Assembly: GCA_945834965.1 (NCBI GenBank)
Contig: CAMAHZ010000063.1
Span: forward strand, 1-7,324
DNA from: an uncultured Clostridia bacterium
GTDB lineage: Bacteria > Bacillota > Clostridia > Christensenellales > Borkfalkiaceae
Direction of reading: 5' to 3'
DNA: 7,324 bases
Under the pieces are notes generated by a model. The model worked only from the letters and a program-made list of their open reading frames with translations. It did not search any database and was not told where the DNA came from. Below are positions 1 to 4,846 of this stretch, in pieces. The stretch's first letter is position 1, and each line of letters begins with the position of its first letter. The translations under genes and the position numbers were made by a program.

Positions 1-257
1 ACGATTAGTGCGGCGGTATAGGCTATACAAGCAAGGATATTTACAGCCCAAAAGTACCAGTGCTTGGTCTTGTGGCGAAAAATAAACATTGCTAAAATTC
101 CGCCAAAGCAACCGCCTAAGGCAGAAAGACCTAAAAGCGTTGCTTCGGGTATACGCCAGGCGTGCCTTTTCGCCTTACCCTTGTCAATGCCGTACGCGGC
201 AAACGCCGCAAGCCCCATAACGACTATTAATCCTATTAAAACGTACAAGTAAATCAT
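1..257 (-). CDS. DUF1294 family small membrane protein (partial, C-terminal end off the window)
   Basis: The minus-strand frame starting at the ATG at 257-255 stays open for 85 codons to the window edge. The motifs fit the DUF1294 family: a short hydrophobic N-terminus (about residues 3-22), then DKGKAK (25-30), WRIPE (34-38), a Gly-rich second hydrophobic segment (41-60), FRHKTKH (60-66) and a third hydrophobic stretch (68-85). This predicts an integral membrane protein with about three short helices. Members are usually 85-100 residues, so only the last few residues are likely missing. The function of the family is not known to me. An upstream ATG four bases away is in another frame. No Shine-Dalgarno sequence precedes the start, and a promoter (264-292) places the transcript start at the start codon. 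The family call is fairly sure; no role can be assigned. Confidence 0.8.
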   Translation of the reverse strand, partial: MIYLYVLIGLIVVMGLAAFAAYGIDKGKAKRHAWRIPEATLLGLSALGGCFGGILAMFIFRHKTKHWYFWAVNILACIAYTAALI

Positions 258-263
258 ACATAT

Positions 264-292
264 TTTATATCATTTTATTATAAAAAAGTAAA
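264..292 (-). promoter_or_regulatory. Predicted sigma-A-type promoter of the DUF1294 gene (leaderless)
   Basis: Read on the minus strand, TTTACT (292-287) and TATAAA (269-264) are separated by 17 bases. A start site seven bases past the -10 box falls on base 257, the A of the DUF1294 start codon. There is no ribosome binding site in the gap, which fits a leaderless mRNA. An overlapping TATAAT farther upstream has no good -35 partner. This is a sequence match only. Confidence 0.5.
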
Positions 293-302
293 GCGTTTAG
301 TC

Positions 303-331
303 TTGACATATCGCCTGAGTGATATTAAAAT
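303..331 (+). promoter_or_regulatory. Predicted sigma-A-type promoter of the ROK kinase gene (leaderless)
   Basis: A perfect TTGACA (303-308) and TAAAAT (326-331, five of six to consensus) are separated by exactly 17 bases. The expected start site, seven bases past the -10 box, is base 338, the A of the first ATG. No Shine-Dalgarno sequence is present before 338 or before the second in-frame ATG at 344. The -35 box lies only 10 bases from the -35 box of the divergent DUF1294 promoter, so the two promoters may compete or share a regulator. Confidence 0.65.
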
Positions 332-337
332 TTAAGT

Positions 338-1288
338 ATGGAAATGAAAAAATATTTTATCGGTATAGACATAGGCGGAATGTCCGTCAAGGGCGTGGCG
401 GTGGATAAAGACGGCAAAATTCTCTGCGAAGGGACAGCCCCCACGGGTGATAAAGACGGCGGCAACTCACTTGCTGAAAACGTGTGCGAGCTTATCCAAA
501 GGCTTATTTCAGACAGCGGTCACGCCGCAACCGAGTTTGCAGGGGTGGGCGTAGGTTGCCCCGGCGTAATCGACAGTAAAAACGGCGTGGTAGTGTTTGC
601 AGGCAATCTCTCGCTTAAAAACTTCCCCCTTGTCGAAAGGGTGCAAAAGTCGGTCAAACTGCCCGTAAAAATAACCAACGACGCAAATGCGGCGGCTCTT
701 GGCGAAGCTAAGTTCGGCGCAGGCAAAAGGTACGATAACGCCGTATTAATAACGCTCGGCACGGGCGTGGGCGGCGGCGTTATAATCGACGGCAAGCTGT
801 TTGAAGGCTATAAGTCGGCAGGAACCGAGCTTGGGCATATCGTAATTCAGGAAGGCGGTAACCCCTGCACCTGCGGAAGAAAAGGCTGTTTTGAGACGTA
901 TGCGTCTGCAACTGCGTTAATTAACTCGACCGCACGGGCTATGAGAGAGAACAAAGACAGCGCAATGTGGAACACGTACACGCCCGAAACGGTTACGGGC
1001 AAGACTGCGTTTGAATATATGGATTGCGATAAGACGGCGAAAAAAGTCGTGGAAGAATACGTGCGCTACCTTGCAAGCGGACTTACGAGCATTGCAAACA
1101 TCTTTCGTCCGCAGATTATTATGCTCGGCGGCGGCGTGTGCAATCAGGGTGAAAGGCTAATTGCCCCCGTGCGTGAAATGGTCAAAAGGGAAATTTTCGG
1201 CGGCACGGACTACGCCGATATAGAGATAGTCAAGGCGACTTTAGGCAACTTAGCAGGCTCGTTGGGCGCGGCAAGTTTAATAATGTAA
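338..1288 (+). CDS. ROK-family sugar kinase, probably glucokinase-like
   Basis: The 316-residue product has the normal length and motif order of ROK kinases, which phosphorylate glucose, N-acetylmannosamine, fructose or related sugars with ATP in the cytosol. Visible motifs are: the N-terminal phosphate loop GIDIGGMSVKG (9-19); the catalytic-base region with N114-D115; the second phosphate loop GTGVGGG (141-147); the ROK signature GTELGHIVI (162-170, sugar-binding E164 and zinc-binding H167); the zinc motif CxCGxxGC (C177, C179, C184) followed by E186; and the adenosine-site LGGGV (263-267). There is no N-terminal helix-turn-helix, so it is a kinase rather than a ROK repressor. One oddity is Met15 where most ROK proteins have Thr (GGT). 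The start is either the ATG at 338 or that at 344; the promoter position favours 338. The gene stands alone, divergent from DUF1294 and convergent with the GGGtGRT operon. The family is certain; the sugar is not. Confidence 0.9.
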   Translation: MEMKKYFIGIDIGGMSVKGVAVDKDGKILCEGTAPTGDKDGGNSLAENVCELIQRLISDSGHAATEFAGVGVGCPGVIDSKNGVVVFAGNLSLKNFPLVERVQKSVKLPVKITNDANAAALGEAKFGAGKRYDNAVLITLGTGVGGGVIIDGKLFEGYKSAGTELGHIVIQEGGNPCTCGRKGCFETYASATALINSTARAMRENKDSAMWNTYTPETVTGKTAFEYMDCDKTAKKVVEEYVRYLASGLTSIANIFRPQIIMLGGGVCNQGERLIAPVREMVKREIFGGTDYADIEIVKATLGNLAGSLGAASLIM

Positions 1289-1314
1289 ATTAAAAACTCA
1301 ATACTTCAAAAAAT

Positions 1315-1341
1315 AAAGCGACTTCTTGCGAAGTCGCTTTT
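1315..1341. terminator. Bidirectional rho-independent terminator
   Basis: AAAGCGACTTC (1315-1325) pairs perfectly with GAAGTCGCTTT (1330-1340) around a four-base loop, giving an 11-bp stem. On the plus strand the stem runs into a short T-run (1338-1341), ending the ROK transcript. On the minus strand it is followed by a longer T-rich tail (complement of 1309-1317) and has a GCAA loop of the GNRA type, so it should be the stronger terminator for the GGGtGRT operon. It lies between the two converging stop codons. Confidence 0.85.
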
Positions 1342-1361
1342 AAATTTACTTAAAGCAAAAA

Positions 1362-2363
1362 TTACTTGCTCATACCTTCCTGAACTGCAACTGCAACTGC
1401 AACGGTTGCGCCGACCATGGGGTTGTTGCCCATACCGATTAAGCCCATCATTTCAACGTGAGCAGGAACGGATGAAGAACCTGCGAACTGAGCGTCGGAG
1501 TGCATTCTGCCCATCGTATCGGTCATGCCGTAGCTGGAAGGACCTGCCGCCATATTGTCGGGGTGAAGCGTTCTGCCCGTGCCGCCGCCGGAAGCAACCG
1601 AGAAGTACTTAACGCCGTTTTCAACGCACCACTTCTTGTAAGTGCCTGCAACGGGGTGCTGGAAGCGGGTGGGGTTGGTGGAGTTACCGGTAATGGAAAC
1701 CGAAACCTTTTCCATCTTCATAATAGCAACGCCTTCGGGTACGTTATCTGCGCCGTAGCACTTAACCTTAGCCCTAGGTCCGTCGGAGAATGCAACTTCG
1801 TCGGTAACCGTAACCGTCTCGGTGTAGGGGTCAAACGTAGTTTTAACGTAGGTAAAGCCGTTGATTCTGGAGATGATGTAAGCCGCGTCTTTGCCTAAAC
1901 CGTTCAAGATAACTCTTAAAGCCTTGCCCCTTACCTTGTTAGCGTTTTCAGCGATTTTGATTGCGCCTTCTGCGGCTGCAAAGCTCTCGTGACCGGCAAG
2001 GAAGCAGAAGCAGTCCGTGTCGTCGGATAAAAGCATTGCGCCGAGATTGCCGTGGCCTAAGCCGACCTTTCTGTTTTCGGCAACCGAGCCGGGGATGCAG
2101 AAGGACTGCAAGCCGATACCGATAGCGGCAGCGGCGTCAGCAGCTTTAACGCAGCCTTTTTTAATTGCGATTGCCGCGCCGACGGTGTATGCCCAAACGG
2201 CGTTTTCAAAGCAGATGGGCTGAGTGCCGCGTACGATTTTGTCGCAGTCAACGCCCTTGGAAAGGCAAATATCTTTACATTCGTCGATAGAGTTAATGCC
2301 GTACTCTTTAAGTACGCCTAAAATTTTAGCTTCTCTTCTCTCGTATCCTTCAAAAGTAGCCAT
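1362..2363 (-). CDS. GGGtGRT family protein, function unknown
   Basis: The 333-residue product contains the motif that names this family, GGGTGRT at 259-265. It is followed by a strongly patterned C-terminal third rich in Gly, Met, His and Asn: HPDNMAAGPSSYG (267-279), DTMGRMHSDAQFAG (282-295), PAHVEMMGLIGMGNNPMVGA (300-319). The rest is cysteine-rich, with C29, C33 and C40 near the N-terminus, then C51, C71, C89, a CFC pair at C118/C120, C202 and C246. Histidines H104 and H125 flank a conserved-looking stretch. I see no signal peptide, nucleotide-binding loop or clear transmembrane segment, although 56-92 is Ala-rich and moderately hydrophobic. The ATG shares one base with the stop of the upstream NifU-like gene, and a perfect AAGGAGGT lies six bases before it, so translation is coupled. 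From its partner and cysteines I infer a link to iron-sulfur or metal chemistry; no activity is known to me. The family name is sure, the role is not. Confidence 0.88.
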   Translation of the reverse strand: MATFEGYERREAKILGVLKEYGINSIDECKDICLSKGVDCDKIVRGTQPICFENAVWAYTVGAAIAIKKGCVKAADAAAAIGIGLQSFCIPGSVAENRKVGLGHGNLGAMLLSDDTDCFCFLAGHESFAAAEGAIKIAENANKVRGKALRVILNGLGKDAAYIISRINGFTYVKTTFDPYTETVTVTDEVAFSDGPRAKVKCYGADNVPEGVAIMKMEKVSVSITGNSTNPTRFQHPVAGTYKKWCVENGVKYFSVASGGGTGRTLHPDNMAAGPSSYGMTDTMGRMHSDAQFAGSSSVPAHVEMMGLIGMGNNPMVGATVAVAVAVQEGMSK

Positions 2364-3088
2364 TAGTCAACCTCCTTGTCCGTTCTGGGGTCAATGTGCT
2401 TAACCGCGCCCTGTTCCTTGGAATATCTGCCGTAAGTGCCGATAGCCTTTTCGTAAGCTTCGTTGGGGGTAAGACCTTTCTTGATAAAGTCGGTCATCTT
2501 GCCGAGTGAAACGAACTTATAGCCGCAGACTTCGTTGTTCTTATCGAGTGCGATTGCAAGAACGTAGCCTTCTGCCATTTCAAGATATCTAACGCCCTTT
2601 GCGGCGGTACCGTACATAGTACCAACCTGAGAACGTAAGCCCTTACCTAAATCTTCCAAGCCTGCGCCGATGGTCAAGCCGTCGTCAGAGAAAGCCGACT
2701 GGCTTCTGCCGTAAACGATTTGTAAGAATAACTCGCGCATTGCGGTATTGATAGCGTCGCAAACAAGGTCGGTATTAAGCGCTTCCAAAATGGTCTTGTG
2801 GGGTAAGATTTCAGCCGCCATAGCCGCAGAGTGGGTCATACCCGAACAGCCTATGGTTTCAACCAAAGCTTCCTGAATAATACCGTCTTTAACGTTAAGC
2901 GTAAGCTTGCAGGCGCCCTGCTGGGGTGCGCACCAACCGATACCGTGCGTAAAGCCCTTAATGTCCTTGATTTCCTTTGCCTGAATCCACTGACCTTCTT
3001 CGGGAATGGGGGCGGGACCGTGTTCAAATTTACCGGAAACACCCTTGGCAACGCAAATCATATTTTCGACTTCTTTTGAATATTGCAT
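2363..3088 (-). CDS. NifU/IscU-like iron-sulfur cluster scaffold protein, variant form
   Basis: The 241-residue product resembles the NifU N-terminal/IscU scaffold fold over about residues 1-140. GACKLTLNVKDG (58-69) matches the beta-strand region, and ETIGCSGMTHSAAMAAEIL (77-95) matches the IscU segment around its second cysteine, so C81 is a likely cluster ligand. The next helices (99-126) fit too. Where IscU has its His-Cys ligand pair I read GRSQSAFSDDGL (127-138) with no Cys. C53, C60 and C110 may replace the other ligands. Residues 140-241 are an extension not found in ordinary IscU/SufU (about 130-150 residues) and contain C188. The frame is open back to an ATG at 3151, but that codon lies within the -35 box of the predicted promoter. 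The ATG at 3088 has GGAGGA six bases upstream, so I take 3088. Scaffolds of this kind assemble clusters from cysteine-desulfurase sulfur; no desulfurase gene is seen here. It is the first gene of an operon with the GGGtGRT gene. Confidence 0.8.
   Translation of the reverse strand: MQYSKEVENMICVAKGVSGKFEHGPAPIPEEGQWIQAKEIKDIKGFTHGIGWCAPQQGACKLTLNVKDGIIQEALVETIGCSGMTHSAAMAAEILPHKTILEALNTDLVCDAINTAMRELFLQIVYGRSQSAFSDDGLTIGAGLEDLGKGLRSQVGTMYGTAAKGVRYLEMAEGYVLAIALDKNNEVCGYKFVSLGKMTDFIKKGLTPNEAYEKAIGTYGRYSKEQGAVKHIDPRTDKEVD
2370..2377 (-). promoter_or_regulatory. Ribosome binding site of the GGGtGRT gene, inside the upstream coding region
   Basis: On the minus strand AAGGAGGT is a perfect Shine-Dalgarno sequence ending six bases before the ATG at 2363. 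It also encodes residues near the C-terminus (Lys-Glu-Val) of the NifU-like protein, whose TAA shares its last A with the ATG. This arrangement implies translational coupling and near-equal expression of the two proteins. Confidence 0.9.
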
Positions 3089-3094
3089 TACTTG

Positions 3095-3100
3095 TCCTCC
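3095..3100 (-). promoter_or_regulatory. Ribosome binding site that sets the NifU-like gene start
   Basis: GGAGGA on the minus strand ends six bases before the ATG at 3088. It decides the start against the longer reading frame from 3151, which would add 21 residues ending in Gly-Gly-Gln-Val encoded by the ribosome binding site itself. Confidence 0.88.
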
Positions 3101-3122
3101 AAAAATATTTATTGACGGATAA

Positions 3123-3151
3123 AGTATAACATAGGCGTATAAAATTTTCAA
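3123..3151 (-). promoter_or_regulatory. Predicted sigma-A-type promoter of the NifU-like/GGGtGRT operon
   Basis: On the minus strand TTGAAA (3151-3146) and TATACT (3128-3123) are separated by 17 bases. A start near 3116 gives a leader of about 28 bases that includes the GGAGGA site. A second TATAAT at 3160-3155 lacks a well-spaced -35 box and is less likely. I see no recognisable IscR or Fur operator. Confidence 0.6.
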
Positions 3152-3192
3152 TTAATTATAGCAACATTTTCTCGTATAATTTTTCAAAACTG

Positions 3193-3220
3193 TTTACAGC
3201 GGGCAAAAAAGTATTATAAT
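3193..3220 (+). promoter_or_regulatory. Predicted sigma-A-type promoter of the mcsA-mcsB-clpC operon
   Basis: TTTACA (3193-3198) and a perfect TATAAT (3215-3220) are separated by 16 bases. The expected start near 3227 gives a leader of about 94 bases before mcsA. Another TATAAT at 3235-3240 has no matching -35 box. No CtsR heptad repeat (GGTCAAA type) and no CIRCE element overlaps the promoter, which is unusual for this stress operon. Confidence 0.55.
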
Positions 3221-3261
3221 ATTATATGTAGTAGTATAATCGCAGGCGTACGCAATAGAGT

Positions 3262-3281
3262 GTATAGCGTAAAGGCTATGC
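3262..3281 (+). other. Possible hairpin in the mcsA leader
   Basis: GTATAGC (3262-3268) can pair with GCTATGC (3275-3281), with one U-G pair, around a six-base loop. An alternative pairing of TACGC (3249-3253) with GCGTA (3267-3271) would exclude it. The leader also holds the short palindromes GCGTACGC (3246-3253), TAAAGCTTTA (3291-3300) and CCTTAAGG (3304-3311), the last covering part of the ribosome binding site. There is no long T-run after the hairpin, so it is not a classical attenuator. A role is only a guess. Confidence 0.25.
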
Positions 3282-3320
3282 GAAATAATTTAAAGCTTTA
3301 GCACCTTAAGGAATTTAACT

Positions 3321-3797
3321 ATGCTCTGTCAGAACTGTAAGCGCCGAGAGGCAACGCAAAACCATATGGCAATAATAAACGGCAAGCCGTACGAGTATCA
3401 TCTTTGCGCTCACTGCGCCCAAGAGATGTTCGGCGGATTTGAAGAGAGCTTTGCCGAAGGAGTTGCAAACGGACTTTTCGACGACCCGTTTAACGGCGAA
3501 AGCGTATGCCCTGCCTGTGGTATGCCCTTTTCCGAATTTCAGCGTACGGGGCTTTTGGGTTGCCCCAGCTGTTACGACGTATTCCACGAAGAGCTGTTGC
3601 CGTACATAGCAAAAATTCAGGGCAAGACCAAGCACGTCGGCAAGGGCGGCGGCGTAAACACGGCAGAGCACGAGACGAGATTAGAGCTTGCAAGGCTGCA
3701 AAAGGCGATGGAAGCGGCGCTATCCCGCGGAGACTATATCCTTGCGGAAAGGATAAACAGACAGATGAATATAATACGCAAAAGGAACGGGGGTTAA
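3321..3797 (+). CDS. mcsA: McsA, zinc-finger activator of the arginine kinase McsB
   Basis: The 158-residue product has four CxxC zinc-binding pairs at C3/C6, C29/C32, C63/C66 and C81/C84, the pattern of McsA. It ends in a UVR-type helical hairpin (about 120-155, LARLQKAMEAALSRGDY onward). In Bacillus and Staphylococcus McsA binds and activates McsB and helps deliver substrates to ClpC; its zinc sites also make it sensitive to metals and thiol stress. The length is slightly below the 170-185 residues usual in Bacilli, because the linker (about 98-118) is short and Gly/Lys-rich. The ATG at 3321 follows AAGGAA (3308-3313) by seven bases. It is the first gene of the operon here, where ctsR would normally come first. 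The stop lies three bases before mcsB. Confidence 0.93.
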   Translation: MLCQNCKRREATQNHMAIINGKPYEYHLCAHCAQEMFGGFEESFAEGVANGLFDDPFNGESVCPACGMPFSEFQRTGLLGCPSCYDVFHEELLPYIAKIQGKTKHVGKGGGVNTAEHETRLELARLQKAMEAALSRGDYILAERINRQMNIIRKRNGG

Positions 3798-3800
3798 GAG

Positions 3801-4817
3801 ATGGCAGATTATTCGTACGGAACGGTCATATCTTCCCGTATCCGCCTTGCGCGCAACATAAACGGCTATCCCTTCCCTGCAAAGCTCAAAAGCGACAGGC
3901 AGGCTAAAGAGATTATCCGTTCGGTTTCTTCCGCCATAAACAGGGTGGACGAATTCGTACTTAAATATATGGACGGCATTTCCGACGACGAAGCTTCCAT
4001 TCTCGTCGAAAACAGGCTTATTAGTCCTGCTCTTTTAGATAACCCCACCCATTCGGCGGTACTCATAAACGAGTCGGGCGACGTGTCCATAATGATAAAC
4101 GAAGAGGACCACCTAAGGGAACAATGTATAAGGAGCGGTATGTCTATAAGAAAGGCGTATGCCGAAATGTCCGCAAAGGATTCCCTTATAGCCCGTTCCC
4201 TGCCCTTTGCCTACGACGAACAGCTCGGCTATTTAACCGCCTGCCCGACTAACTTAGGTACGGGCTTAAGGGCGTCGGTTATGCTCTTTCTGCCCGCTTT
4301 AAGCCTTGGCGGACTTATGCCCGACGTAGTCAAAAGCGCAAGGCGTCTCGGCTTGACCGTAAGGGGCGCTTACGGCGAAGGGAGCGTTGCGGAAGGTTAC
4401 ACCTATCAGGTCAGCAACGAAGTGACCTTGGGCGTCACCGAAGAGACGGTTTTAAAGCTCGTCGAACAGGTCGTTTCAAAGGTCGTGGAAATCGAAGCGA
4501 GCGAAAGGGAACGCCTGAAAAGGGGTGAAGAAGGGCTTGCGATTAAGGATAAGTGCTTAAGGGCGTACGGCACATTAACCAACTGTGCGCTTATGTCTCA
4601 CGGCGAGTTCGATAAGCTGTGTGCGGACTTGAAGCTCGCCGCCTGCCTTGGCTATATTAAGATAAGCGATATTTCAGCCGTTGACGAGCTGATGATAAAG
4701 ATGAAACCTTCAAATTTAAACGTGCTTGCAGGCAGGTCGCTCTCCGCAAAGGAAAGGGACGAATACAGGGCGTCTTATGCGTCGAACCGCATTAAGTCGC
4801 TGTGTCAAAAGCGTTAA
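3801..4817 (+). CDS. mcsB: McsB, protein arginine kinase
   Basis: The 338-residue cytosolic enzyme transfers phosphate from ATP to arginine side chains of damaged or regulatory proteins, marking them for ClpC-ClpP. It has the phosphagen-kinase catalytic domain: SSRIRLARN (11-19) for nucleotide binding, NEEDH (100-104) carrying the catalytic glutamate, CPTNLGTGLRAS (148-159) with the active-site Cys148, and RGAYGEGS (188-195). The C-terminal regulatory part contains RDEYRA (319-324), which matches the RDxxRA phosphoarginine-receptor motif used for McsB self-activation. The protein is about 20 residues shorter than Bacillus McsB (about 360), with all key motifs intact. The start lies three bases after the mcsA stop, with a G-rich site (GGGGGTT, 3789-3795) seven bases or less upstream, so expression is probably coupled to mcsA. 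An active kinase is expected. Confidence 0.95.
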   Translation: MADYSYGTVISSRIRLARNINGYPFPAKLKSDRQAKEIIRSVSSAINRVDEFVLKYMDGISDDEASILVENRLISPALLDNPTHSAVLINESGDVSIMINEEDHLREQCIRSGMSIRKAYAEMSAKDSLIARSLPFAYDEQLGYLTACPTNLGTGLRASVMLFLPALSLGGLMPDVVKSARRLGLTVRGAYGEGSVAEGYTYQVSNEVTLGVTEETVLKLVEQVVSKVVEIEASERERLKRGEEGLAIKDKCLRAYGTLTNCALMSHGEFDKLCADLKLAACLGYIKISDISAVDELMIKMKPSNLNVLAGRSLSAKERDEYRASYASNRIKSLCQKR

Positions 4818-4834
4818 CGGCAGGCTAAAACGCA

Positions 4835-4841
4835 AAAGGAG
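4835..4841 (+). promoter_or_regulatory. Ribosome binding site that sets the clpC start
   Basis: AAAGGAG ends five bases before the ATG at 4847. An in-frame GTG at 4841 would extend the protein by two residues, but it overlaps the ribosome binding site itself and so is unlikely to be the start. Confidence 0.85.
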
Positions 4842-4846
4842 TGGAT

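Noticed and set aside
64..252. Plus-strand open frame of 62 codons at the window start
   Set aside because: It lies opposite the DUF1294 gene, whose minus-strand translation gives clear family motifs. The plus-strand product resembles nothing and has no ribosome binding site.
1375..1402. Short tandem repeat of GCAACT-like units near the end of the GGGtGRT gene
   Set aside because: It simply encodes the alternating Val-Ala run (VAVAVAV, residues 321-327) at the protein's C-terminus. The run is short and in frame, with no sign of a separate element.
1500..1898. Plus-strand open frame of 132 codons inside the GGGtGRT gene
   Set aside because: It is antisense to a well-supported coding region, has no ribosome binding site or promoter, and has a composition typical of a shadow frame.
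3089..3151. N-terminal extension of the NifU-like protein from the ATG at 3151
   Set aside because: It would start within the predicted -35 box and read through the GGAGGA ribosome binding site. The ATG at 3088 has ideal spacing and begins the homologous region.
3259..3306. Possible CIRCE element from GAGTGTATA (3259-3267) and TTAGCACCT (3298-3306)
   Set aside because: The half-sites are in the wrong order, too far apart and imperfect compared with TTAGCACTC-N9-GAGTGCTAA.
3315..3693. Minus-strand open frames of 118 and 67 codons opposite mcsA
   Set aside because: They overlap a gene with four CxxC pairs and a UVR motif, and show no start signals of their own.
3506..3907. Plus-strand frame of 133 codons across the mcsA-mcsB junction
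   Set aside because: It is an out-of-frame reading of two well-supported genes, with Arg/Gly-rich sequence typical of shadow frames.
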